A DNA stretch of 10,142 nt from an uncultured Collinsella sp. (GTDB lineage Bacteria > Actinomycetota > Coriobacteriia > Coriobacteriales > Coriobacteriaceae). Each line of letters begins with the position of its first letter. Position 1 is the first letter of the stretch. This document shows, one piece after another, positions 1-7,268 of this stretch. The position numbers and the translations under genes were made by a program. The notes beneath the pieces were generated by a model. That model searched no databases and had not been told where the DNA came from. It saw only the letters and a list, made by a program, of their open reading frames with translations. The DNA lies in assembly GCA_937896835.1 (NCBI GenBank), contig CALBOJ010000077.1, positions 1 through 10,142 of the forward strand, in the 5' to 3' direction.

Positions 1-95
1 CGCGAGGAAGCGGCTCAGGGCGATATACGCCGTGATGCGCGACCGGGTGCCCTACCGGGAGTAGCGTCGAAGGTTGACAAAACTATAGGAACACC
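1..95 (+). mobile_element. Right end of a probable IS110-type insertion sequence (partial)
   Basis: This is the transposase tail plus about 30 bp of non-coding DNA containing a consensus -35 hexamer, TTGACA (74-79), followed by AAACTATAGG. Known IS110-type elements have a short right end and a longer left end; in the excised circle the two join and make a promoter for the guide (bridge) RNA, with the -35 supplied by the right end. The TTGACA here fits that. The outer boundary is inferred: it must lie between about 85 and the permease stop at 102. No hairpin terminator for the oncoming - strand operon is visible in these 100 bases, so the insertion may have displaced it. Confidence 0.4.
2..64 (+). 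CDS. C-terminal end of a transposase, probably IS110 family (partial)
   Basis: An open frame enters from the left edge and ends at TAG 62-64. Its 21 visible residues end in a basic, aromatic stretch (RAIYAVMRDRVPYRE). A helix of this kind followed by a short PYR/PYE tail is typical of the extreme C-terminus of IS110-family transposases, which combine a DEDD (RuvC-like) domain with a C-terminal Transposase_20 domain carrying the active serine. Neither catalytic domain lies in the window, so the family call rests on the tail and on the sequence after it: a short AT-richer stretch with TTGACA, as often found at the right end of such elements. It is convergent with the FtsX-type permease gene, whose stop is only 37 bp away. 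It could instead be the tail of an unrelated basic protein. Confidence 0.5.
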   Translation, partial: ARKRLRAIYAVMRDRVPYRE

Positions 96-101
96 CAATG
101 A

Positions 102-2768
102 CTACTCCTGCACCTTGAGGGCTTCGGCCAGACCGACGCGCTTGATAGAGCGCGTGTGTAGCAGCGCCACGACCAGGTAGGTCGCAAAGCCAATGCCGAC
201 GCATGCAGCCATGGACCAAGCGGGCACGTAGATCTCGATATTGCCGTTGTAGGCGAGCAGCATCGAGCGGAAGATGGCCGTGAGCGAGCCAATAATGACC
301 GGCAGGCTCAGCACGAGCGACGCCGCCACGCACAGCGTGATCGAGCGGATGTACAGATGCGAGATCTCGCTATCTCGATAGCCAAAGACTTTCATATAGC
401 TAATCGAACGGGCGCTGTGGTCGATCACCGCCTTGGTCAGCAGGTACATAAACAGCAGGAAGATAAACACCGCGAGCCCGACCATCATGCCGATCATTTT
501 GCTCATCATGCCGATGAACTGGTCGCCCACGGCGCGCATGTCGTCGGGCGTGGTGTCGCCGGCAAAGTAGCGCGCGTCGAGGTCGAGCTTCTCGTCGCTC
601 ACATAGCCGTTAAAGTAGGCGGCATCGTTGTCGAACAGCTCGTTAAAGTCATCGATACTCATATAGATATTCATGTCCGACTTGGAGCCCCAGGCACAGT
701 CCTTGCCCGCGTACTTAAGAGAATAATCCCGAGCCTCGTACTTGTCGCGAAGCTCGACCTTCTGGCCCTCGCTCCAGCCAAACTTGTCGAGCAGGCCGCC
801 GCCAAAGACAACGCGGCCGTCGCCGACGTTGAGGTCTTTCCAATAGCGCGAATGAGATGAAATGCCGTAGACGGAAATCGCCTCCTCGCCATTACCGTCG
901 CCACGGTCGTACTGCAGCTGGTAAACGGCATATTTCTCGGCCTGCGCGATTGCGCCCGCGCCGTTGTCGGTCGTATTGACCGGGTGGATATCGTCGTTGT
1001 CAGTGTCGATCTTAGAGGCCTTGTCGATCAGATCGATGGCCTCATCGCGGTTGCAGCCGAGGGCATCGGCAAGATCGTCAAGGCGCGCGTAGAGCGCATC
1101 CTTCTTGTCCTGGACCTTGGCAAGCGCATCCTGCGCTGCGGTCAGGCTCTCGGCAGACGGAGATGCGGTCGCGGCATCGGCTGCCGTCTGCGCCGCATCG
1201 GCCGCGCCGTCAAGCTCGTCATCGGCATCCTGGGCGGCGGAGAGCAGCGCGCCGTCAACCGACTGCAAGCGCTCGAGTGCCGACCACTGCTCGCGCTCCT
1301 CGGTAGTGCCCTCGAGCTCCAGCGGCGCCTTAAGTGTGTACTGATGCTCGGCGACCAGGCTCGTCTCCAGGTTGTCCGCATAGTGCGTCATCGTGGGCAG
1401 GATCGCCAGGCCAAAGAGCAAAAGCAGCGACCCAAACGCGATGCCCACGAAGAGCGTGGCGAAGTTGCCCAGGTTGCGCAGGAAAACGCGCAGACGGAAG
1501 CGGGAGACAAAGCCCATGCGTTCCGGCAGCTGCAGACCGCGCTTGGTACCCGACTTACCGCTCGCCTCGTGACGAAGGAACTGCAACGGCGTCTTGCCCA
1601 TTTTGCGGAGCAGGCCCACCAGCGTAATGAGGATGAGCGCGGCGGCGGGAACCACAGCGCACTTCACGAAGATCTCCCAGCTCCAGTACACCTGGAAGGG
1701 AGGCAGGCTATACGAACCGTAATAGAGGCCGCGCATGGGCTCGGTAAAGAACGCGACGCCGAGCGCGGTGCCCAAAAGCGCCGCGAGCACGCCCACGATG
1801 GCGGGAAGCGCGAGGTAGTGCAGCACGATCTCGCGGCGGCGATAGCCGCTGGCGAGCAGCGTGCCGATGATGGCGCTCTCCTCCTCGATGGTGGCGTCGG
1901 TGAGCACCACAAAGACAAATGCCATGATCACGATGATGATGTCGAGCAACGTCATCCACATCATGGAGTCGCCGTCGACGTCGTCGCGCGCATAGCCAAT
2001 GCCCTGATTGGAATCGGCATCGATCAGATCGTCCACGCGCGCATCGGCATCGGTCAGCGCCTCGACCATATCCTGCTCCGCATCGATGCGATCCGCGGTG
2101 GGGAGATCGCGATCGGTAAAGGTAAAGGAGTAGGTGTAGGCAGGCGCGCCGCCGGCGTCCTCAAGCGCGGCAAAGCCGGCGTCGGTGACCTCGGCCACGC
2201 CGTACGTGATGGTGTTCACCGTAAAGTCCGAATTGTCGAGGAACAGCGCCTGGCTATCGGGCTGGGTCATGATGCCGCAGATGGTGTAGGTGCGGCCCTC
2301 AAGCTCGACCTTATCGCCCACGGCGAGGTCGTTGTTGGTGGCGAAGACACGGTCGATTGCCACCTCATCGTCCGTCTTGGGCTGCCTGCCTTCGCAGTAG
2401 GACGCAATGTCAACCTTGGTGCGATGCGCGTAGGTGCGCAGGGTGCGCTTGGTGCCGTCGTCGCCAGCCGCCTTTTTGATGATGGCGTCGATAGAGAAGT
2501 TCTTGTAGAACGTAACGCCGCCGACGTCCTCAGCCGCGTCTTCGGCAGCCTTGAGCTGATCTTTGGTGGCCTCGAAGGAGGTAGTCACGCGGCCGTCCTC
2601 GATCGTGTACGCATCGCGCATGTCGTCAATGAGGCAGCCGATGGAATGCGCCGCGAGCAAAAAGCCCGACGTGAGGGCGATGCTTCCGCACATAAGCAAA
2701 AAGATGCCCAGGTACTTGCCGATATTGCGGCGCAGCTCGCGCGGGAGTCGTTTTGCGAGAGGTGTCAT
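102..2768 (-). CDS. FtsX/MacB-fold ABC transporter permease, 888 aa
   Basis: Membrane subunit of an ABC exporter of the MacB/FtsX superfamily; it works with the ATPase encoded just upstream. Predicted layout: helix 1 at residues 17-40; an extracytoplasmic domain at 41-268; three helices near 272-290, 317-341 and 366-387 (first FtsX domain, with the cytoplasmic loop GTLLASGYRRREI); helix near 433-458; a second extracytoplasmic domain at 459-755; three C-terminal helices near 756-779, 808-838 and 848-870 (second FtsX domain, loop YMKVFGYRDSEI). The second external domain starts with an Ala/Asp/Glu-rich stretch (about 488-587) that looks like coiled coil. The open frame continues upstream, but ATG 2766-2768 was chosen because it opens a typical N-terminus (MTPLAKRLPRELRRNIGKYL) and is preceded by GGTAGG 7 bp away. 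The substrate is unknown; peptides, lipids or antimicrobials are possible. Confidence 0.93.
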   Translation of the reverse strand: MTPLAKRLPRELRRNIGKYLGIFLLMCGSIALTSGFLLAAHSIGCLIDDMRDAYTIEDGRVTTSFEATKDQLKAAEDAAEDVGGVTFYKNFSIDAIIKKAAGDDGTKRTLRTYAHRTKVDIASYCEGRQPKTDDEVAIDRVFATNNDLAVGDKVELEGRTYTICGIMTQPDSQALFLDNSDFTVNTITYGVAEVTDAGFAALEDAGGAPAYTYSFTFTDRDLPTADRIDAEQDMVEALTDADARVDDLIDADSNQGIGYARDDVDGDSMMWMTLLDIIIVIMAFVFVVLTDATIEEESAIIGTLLASGYRRREIVLHYLALPAIVGVLAALLGTALGVAFFTEPMRGLYYGSYSLPPFQVYWSWEIFVKCAVVPAAALILITLVGLLRKMGKTPLQFLRHEASGKSGTKRGLQLPERMGFVSRFRLRVFLRNLGNFATLFVGIAFGSLLLLFGLAILPTMTHYADNLETSLVAEHQYTLKAPLELEGTTEEREQWSALERLQSVDGALLSAAQDADDELDGAADAAQTAADAATASPSAESLTAAQDALAKVQDKKDALYARLDDLADALGCNRDEAIDLIDKASKIDTDNDDIHPVNTTDNGAGAIAQAEKYAVYQLQYDRGDGNGEEAISVYGISSHSRYWKDLNVGDGRVVFGGGLLDKFGWSEGQKVELRDKYEARDYSLKYAGKDCAWGSKSDMNIYMSIDDFNELFDNDAAYFNGYVSDEKLDLDARYFAGDTTPDDMRAVGDQFIGMMSKMIGMMVGLAVFIFLLFMYLLTKAVIDHSARSISYMKVFGYRDSEISHLYIRSITLCVAASLVLSLPVIIGSLTAIFRSMLLAYNGNIEIYVPAWSMAACVGIGFATYLVVALLHTRSIKRVGLAEALKVQE

Positions 2769-2776
2769 GGCGCCGC

Positions 2777-3490
<714 letters not shown>

Positions 3491-3530
3491 GTTATCCCCC
3501 GTTGTTAGCCTTCTGCCACTTTTCTAGGCT

Positions 3531-3554
3531 AATAGTAAACCCAGGTGAACTATT
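3531..3554. promoter_or_regulatory. Operator-like dyad upstream of the MacB-type operon
   Basis: A 24-bp imperfect palindrome: AATAGT, 2 bases, ACC, 2 bases, GGT, 2 bases, ACTATT; 9 of 12 positions pair. Its right half recurs as a direct repeat: GAACTATTTT occurs at 3547-3556 and again at 3571-3580, 24 bp apart. On the - strand the dyad overlaps a weak possible promoter, TTAAAA (3554-3559), a 16-bp spacer and TACTAT (3532-3537), upstream of the ATPase start at 3490. A dyad within a promoter spacer suits a MerR-, TetR- or GntR-type regulator, but no regulator gene for it is in the window. Confidence 0.4.
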
Positions 3555-3587
3555 TTTAAGCGACGTGCGCGAACTATTTTCCAACCT

Positions 3588-3647
3588 ACTCATTGGGGAC
3601 AGACTTAAATGAGTGAAATCGCTCATTTAAGTCTGTCCCCAATGAGT
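3588..3647. repeat. Perfect 26-bp inverted repeat, REP/MITE-like hairpin
   Basis: The left arm 3588-3613 and right arm 3622-3647 are exact reverse complements (ACTCATTGGGGACAGACT followed by TAAATGAG), separated by only 8 bases. The stem is too long and too perfect for an ordinary terminator, and neither side has a U tract. The arm core GGGGACAG recurs in the neighbouring element (3667-3720) and as GGTCCCCAA at 3648-3656. Hairpins built on GGGGACAGAC are, as I recall, associated in several phyla with REP-associated tyrosine (Y1/RAYT) transposases; that link is from memory and was not tested. Lying downstream of the ABC-2 operon, it may also act as a transcriptional barrier between the two operons. 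Confidence 0.8.
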
Positions 3648-3666
3648 GGTCCCCAAGTGCCGACAT

Positions 3667-3720
3667 ATTGGGACAATCCCTGCCAGCCCTGCCGGCGAAT
3701 CGGCAAAGACTGTCCCCAAT
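3667..3720. repeat. Second, imperfect GGGGACA inverted repeat
   Basis: ATTGGGACA (3667-3675) pairs with TGTCCCCAAT (3711-3720), with one bulged base, around a GC-rich interior containing GCCGGCGAATCGGC (3691-3704), which can form its own small stem. It shares the terminal motif with the 26-bp hairpin 20 bp to its left, so the two probably belong to one composite repeat. It begins 10 bp past the stop of the ABC-2 permease gene and could terminate that operon, though no U run follows. Confidence 0.5.
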
Positions 3721-3730
3721 GACTAGGTGG

Positions 3731-4936
3731 CTAGGCGTGGGATTTGTTGTGGGCGAGGGCTAGGCCTACGGCGGCGATGGCAGCGGCGAAGAGCACCGTG
3801 ACGCCCAGGTCGCAGGCGATGTCGCCCAGCACGGCAGACGTCAGGTCCGAAGCGAGCGCCTTGCCGATCGCGTCGTTCACCCAATACGTCGGCACAAAGT
3901 GCGCCACCGTCTGCACGGCCGAGCCCATGAGCGACAGCGGCATCCAGGCGCCGCCCAAAAACGTCATGAGCATGCCGAGCAGGTTGCCCACACCGTTGAG
4001 CAGCTCCTCGCGCGCGCCCAGGCTCGACAGCGTAAAGCCAACGGCCAGCGGCGTGCACGCCAGGGCAAACGTTGCCGCCAGCGCCAGGCACACGCGACCC
4101 ACGCCGACCTCGGCAACCGCGCTGGCAAAGCCCACGACGCCCATCATGCTCGACACGAGCCAGATGCAGACGGTGAGCACGGCGGCGGCCGCGAACACAG
4201 CGAGCGAACGCTGGCGCTCAGAGACCGGGCTGGCATCCATGCGGCGCACGCGCTCGGGCTCGTTCATGCCCGAGAACACCAGTCCCACCGACACGATGAC
4301 CGACGAGATGATCGCGTACGCGCCAAAGTTGAAGTACGACTCGAGCGTGGTAGCAGCAGTCGAGTCGACCTTGACCTGCTCGATCTGGACCTCCGCGCGC
4401 TTTGCGGCCGCGTGCTCGGCGGCCCTTGCGACGTCGCCGTTGGAGGCAGCGGGCTCTAGTGCGGCCGCAGCGCCCGCGAGCGAGATCCACCGCGAGGCCT
4501 CGGCAGACGAAAGCGCCGCCGCCATGGTGCCGGAGCCGTAGGTCACATCGAGCTTGGGCAGGGACTCCCCCGCGCGGGCGGCTGCAACAAGATCGTCCTC
4601 AAACCCCTCCGGGATAAAGAACACGCAGTCGGCGCTGCCTTTGGCGCTGTTGCTCTTGGAGAGCGCGTCAGCAAGGTCGTATGTGTCGTCGCCGACGCCC
4701 GTGACCAGGTCAAAGCGTGAGCCCAGGTGCTTGGTAAGCGCCCGCGAAAGGTCGCTATTGTCGCGGTCGACCACGATCACGTTGGTGTCGTAGGGCTTGT
4801 ACTCGGTAAGCTGCGACGAGTTCCAGCTCACCGAAGCCGCGATGAATACGCCCATGAGCGAGATGAACACCGTATAGATGAGCAGGTAGAACGGGTGCGC
4901 CAGCGCCATGCGAAGCGCGGTCTTAAAGGTGCTCAT
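3731..4936 (-). CDS. ABC-2 family transporter permease, 401 aa (second permease)
   Basis: Last gene of the ABC-2 exporter operon. The layout is typical of the ABC2_membrane_3 (YhgE/NatB-like) group: one N-terminal helix (about 17-37), a large extracytoplasmic domain (about 40-203), then five helices near 206-224, 246-268, 282-305, 311-331 and 375-395. The loop after helix 2 has the basic sequence EPERVRRMDASPVSERQR, which probably contacts the ATPase. The frame has an in-frame ATG at 4949-4951, but the ATG at 4934-4936 follows a clear GGAAGGAG 5 bases away and is preferred; the start then overlaps the upstream permease gene by 14 bp. The protein is similar in plan but not in sequence to that upstream permease, so they probably form a heterodimer. 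Substrate unknown. Confidence 0.92.
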   Translation of the reverse strand: MSTFKTALRMALAHPFYLLIYTVFISLMGVFIAASVSWNSSQLTEYKPYDTNVIVVDRDNSDLSRALTKHLGSRFDLVTGVGDDTYDLADALSKSNSAKGSADCVFFIPEGFEDDLVAAARAGESLPKLDVTYGSGTMAAALSSAEASRWISLAGAAAALEPAASNGDVARAAEHAAAKRAEVQIEQVKVDSTAATTLESYFNFGAYAIISSVIVSVGLVFSGMNEPERVRRMDASPVSERQRSLAVFAAAAVLTVCIWLVSSMMGVVGFASAVAEVGVGRVCLALAATFALACTPLAVGFTLSSLGAREELLNGVGNLLGMLMTFLGGAWMPLSLMGSAVQTVAHFVPTYWVNDAIGKALASDLTSAVLGDIACDLGVTVLFAAAIAAVGLALAHNKSHA

Positions 4937-6110
4937 AGCGGCTCCTTCCAAAGATCAGCGTAGCGGCGGCGACAAACACCAGGGCCATCAGGACGAGCGC
5001 GCCGGCGCGAACAGCGAAGGGCCCCAGGTCCTCAAAGAAATACAGGCGATTGAACATGTCGCAGATGAGCTTGACGGGGTTGAGCCAGCACTCGACCGGA
5101 CAAGCGCGGGCGACGTCGTCGGCAAGCGCCATCGCCGGCTCGCCGTAGAGGCCGGCGAACAAAGCGCACGTGGTGGCAAAGCCCGTGAGGATGCCCGACT
5201 TGGATGCCTTGCCGCCCTTAACGGGAAGCGTGCCCACAAAAAGCCCCAGGCCCGTGGCGGCAAGCGCGGATGCAGCACCGCCCACCAGACACAGCCCCTC
5301 GCGCCCGCCAAAGTCGACGCCAACGACTAGGCGCACGTAGCCAATCGCGACCGCCATCGAGACAAAGGAAACCAGCCACGAGCCGACAAAGATACCGGCC
5401 AGCGACGCCGTCTTGGAAAGGCCGCCCACGCAGCGGCGCGCACCAAGGCCCGACAGATTGGGCTGCAAATCGACGACGCTCAAAGCGGCAAACTCGGCAG
5501 ACATCATCGCGACCAGGCCAAAAAGCGCGTAATAGTAGATGACCGTGCCATCGGGCGTGGTGCGCGTCAGGCTCACGCGGCGGGTTCCGCCCTCGAGCGA
5601 CAGGGCGCGCGCAACCGCCTCCGGGTCGGCGAGCGCCGCCGGGTTGTCTTGGGCAATCTGGGACATGAGCTCGGCATTTTGCGTATACGAGCTTGCCACC
5701 GTCTCAAGGATGCTGCGGTCGGTAAGCACCGACGAGGCGCGCGAGCTGTCGTAACTCGATAGCAGCGTGAGCCTGGGCGTGCCCGCGGCATCAACCGTAT
5801 AGATGCCCGCGACCTCGCCGGCCTTGAGCGCTTTGCGCGCGGTAGCCAAGTCTTCGTACTCGCTCACATCGAGCAGTTGATCGTCACTCTCCTTGGCAAG
5901 CGAGGTCGCCACGTCCTTAAAGGTCGAGACGTCCCAGGCCCCATCCGCTACGACGGCCACCGGCACCGGGTCGACCTTGCCGTCGGAGCTGAGGTTCGCA
6001 AACATAAACATGAACATCGTTGAAAGCGCAATGGGAAAGATCGCGCCCCAAACCCATGTACTCGGTCGACGCAATAGCGTCTTGAGCGTGGTGATGATGG
6101 TGTTGAACAT
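4923..6110 (-). CDS. ABC-2 family transporter permease, 395 aa (first permease)
   Basis: Middle gene of the ABC-2 exporter operon. One N-terminal helix (about 18-39, Met/Phe-rich) is followed by an extracytoplasmic domain (about 41-188) and five helices near 190-211, 235-258, 274-296, 305-325 and 366-386. The cytoplasmic loop between helices 2 and 3 contains GARRCVGGLSKT, the usual place of ATPase contact. The length and 1+5 helix plan match ABC2_membrane_3 permeases. ATG 6108-6110 lies 9 bp after the ATPase stop and is preceded by GGGGGC; its own TAA lies inside the next gene (14-bp overlap). Tight packing suggests the ATPase and both permeases are made as one complex, two different permeases sharing one ATPase. 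Confidence 0.92.
   Translation of the reverse strand: MFNTIITTLKTLLRRPSTWVWGAIFPIALSTMFMFMFANLSSDGKVDPVPVAVVADGAWDVSTFKDVATSLAKESDDQLLDVSEYEDLATARKALKAGEVAGIYTVDAAGTPRLTLLSSYDSSRASSVLTDRSILETVASSYTQNAELMSQIAQDNPAALADPEAVARALSLEGGTRRVSLTRTTPDGTVIYYYALFGLVAMMSAEFAALSVVDLQPNLSGLGARRCVGGLSKTASLAGIFVGSWLVSFVSMAVAIGYVRLVVGVDFGGREGLCLVGGAASALAATGLGLFVGTLPVKGGKASKSGILTGFATTCALFAGLYGEPAMALADDVARACPVECWLNPVKLICDMFNRLYFFEDLGPFAVRAGALVLMALVFVAAATLIFGRSRYEHL
4942..4949 (-). promoter_or_regulatory. Ribosome binding site that fixes the start of the second ABC-2 permease
   Basis: GGAAGGAG ends 5 bases before ATG 4936 and lies inside the 3' end of the preceding gene. The alternative ATG at 4951 would place this site inside its own coding sequence, so the downstream start is favoured. 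Confidence 0.8.
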
Positions 6111-6119
6111 GGCCGCCCC

Positions 6120-7058
6120 CTAGTCGCGCAGCTCGCGGCCGGTGATCTCGAGGAACACGTCGTTGAGAGTCGGCGGCTCGCTCCACACGCGGCCGAGCGC
6201 CACGTCGGCAGCACGCAGCGTGTCGAGGATGTCGACCAGATTGTGCGGGCTCGCCTCGCAGGTGCAGACGAGCTCGCCGCCGGACAGCTCGACCGAAAGC
6301 ACGTGCTCGAGGGCGCGCAGTCGCTCGACCGTGGCGGCCTCGACGGCACCGACCTCAACAGTCACGCGCTCGCCCATCTGGATCATGCGCTTAAGCTCGT
6401 CGTTGGTGCCCTGCGCCAGCACGCGGCCGCCGTCCATGATCATGATGCGGCTGCAGATCTGCTCGACCTCCTCCATGTAATGGCTGGTATACACCACCGT
6501 AGCGCCCTCGTCGCGCAGGCGGCAGATGCCCTCCAGGATGGCGTTGCGGCTCTGGGGGTCGACCGCCACCGTGGGCTCGTCAAAGAAGATGAGCTCGGGC
6601 TTGTGTGCGATGCCGCAGGCAATGTTGAGGCGGCGCGCCAGTCCGCCCGAAAGCTTGCCGGGACGAAACTTGGTAAAGTCGCCCAGCCCGACAAAGTCGA
6701 TCGCCTCGTCCACCAGTGCGCGGCGGCGCTTGCGGTCGTTAACGTAGAGGCTGCAGAAATAGTCGATGTTCTCGCGCACCGTGAGCTCGTCAAACACCGC
6801 CACCTGCTGCGGCACCACGCCGATGCGGCGCTTGAGGTCGTAGCGGGCGGGCGTCATGGGCTCGCCGAACAGCTCGATGGTGCCTTTGTCGTAGGCGAGC
6901 AGCTGCAGGATACAGTTGATGGACGTGGTCTTGCCCGAGCCGTTGGGGCCCAGCAGGCCAAAGATCTCGCCGGGGGCGATGCTCAGGTTAAAGTGGTCGA
7001 GCGCAATAAGATCGTCATAGCGCTTGACGAGGTTTTCGACATGGACGATGTCTGTCAT
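6120..7058 (-). CDS. ABC-2 exporter ATP-binding protein (NatA/DrrA-like), 312 aa
   Basis: First gene of the ABC-2 operon; a cytoplasmic ATPase powering export through the two permeases downstream. It has Walker A GPNGSGKTT (37-45), Q-loop Gln84, signature LSGGL (136-140), Walker B LIFFDEP (156-162, catalytic Glu161) and H-loop His193 in YTSHYMEE. The motif after Walker B reads TVAVDP instead of the more common TxGLDP. Residues beyond about 225 form the C-terminal extension typical of drug and antibiotic exporters of this class (DUF4162-like), ending in PPTLNDVFLEITGRELRD. The frame is open upstream to 7124, but ATG 7056-7058 follows AGAAGGG and begins a normal NBD N-terminus (MTDIVHVENLVKRY). 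It is transcribed divergently from the two-component genes 210 bp away. Confidence 0.95.
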   Translation of the reverse strand: MTDIVHVENLVKRYDDLIALDHFNLSIAPGEIFGLLGPNGSGKTTSINCILQLLAYDKGTIELFGEPMTPARYDLKRRIGVVPQQVAVFDELTVRENIDYFCSLYVNDRKRRRALVDEAIDFVGLGDFTKFRPGKLSGGLARRLNIACGIAHKPELIFFDEPTVAVDPQSRNAILEGICRLRDEGATVVYTSHYMEEVEQICSRIMIMDGGRVLAQGTNDELKRMIQMGERVTVEVGAVEAATVERLRALEHVLSVELSGGELVCTCEASPHNLVDILDTLRAADVALGRVWSEPPTLNDVFLEITGRELRD

Positions 7059-7126
7059 GAGGCGGCCCTTCTGTTGGTCGTGGCCCGGTACGATTTCATC
7101 ATCGCAGGAGCGGGCGGCGCGCACCA

Positions 7127-7146
7127 GTGAGCTTTGTCACGAGTGA
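7127..7146. promoter_or_regulatory. Candidate operator in the divergent intergenic region 7059-7268
   Basis: The 210-bp gap between the ABC-2 ATPase and the histidine kinase should hold both promoters. It contains alternating GTGA / TCAC / GTGA tetramers (7127-7130, 7137-7140, 7143-7146), two overlapping short dyads, and a 12-bp perfect palindrome GCTCGCGCGAGC at 7169-7180. Either could bind the response regulator encoded to the right. No good -10/-35 pair for the ABC-2 operon was found on the - strand. Confidence 0.25.
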
Positions 7147-7256
7147 GGGGGGCGGAGGCGAAACCCCCGCTCGCGCGAGCGATCGACGCCGATTTGCCGC
7201 GCGGGAGGAATGTCACGGTTGCCCCGGGCGGCCCCTCCACCACGCGCGGCTTCGCG

Positions 7257-7262
7257 TACAAT
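7257..7262 (+). promoter_or_regulatory. -10 box TACAAT of a probable leaderless promoter for the histidine kinase
   Basis: TACAAT matches the consensus -10 at five of six positions and ends six bases before ATG 7269-7271, so transcription would start at or next to the A of the start codon. No Shine-Dalgarno sequence lies before this ATG, as expected for a leaderless mRNA, which is common in Actinobacteria. No convincing -35 exists at 16-18 bp (the region reads CCTCCA), so the promoter may depend on an activator or be weak. Confidence 0.6.
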
Positions 7263-7268
7263 ACCCGT

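Noticed and set aside
3588..3722. A CRISPR array or tRNA-like structure
   Set aside because: The repeats are inverted hairpins without regular spacers, and nothing in the window folds as a tRNA or carries a Cas gene.
7134..7268. A 45-codon N-terminal extension of the kinase
   Set aside because: It is Arg/Pro/Ala-rich without the hydrophobic pattern, overlaps the candidate promoter region and has no ribosome site.
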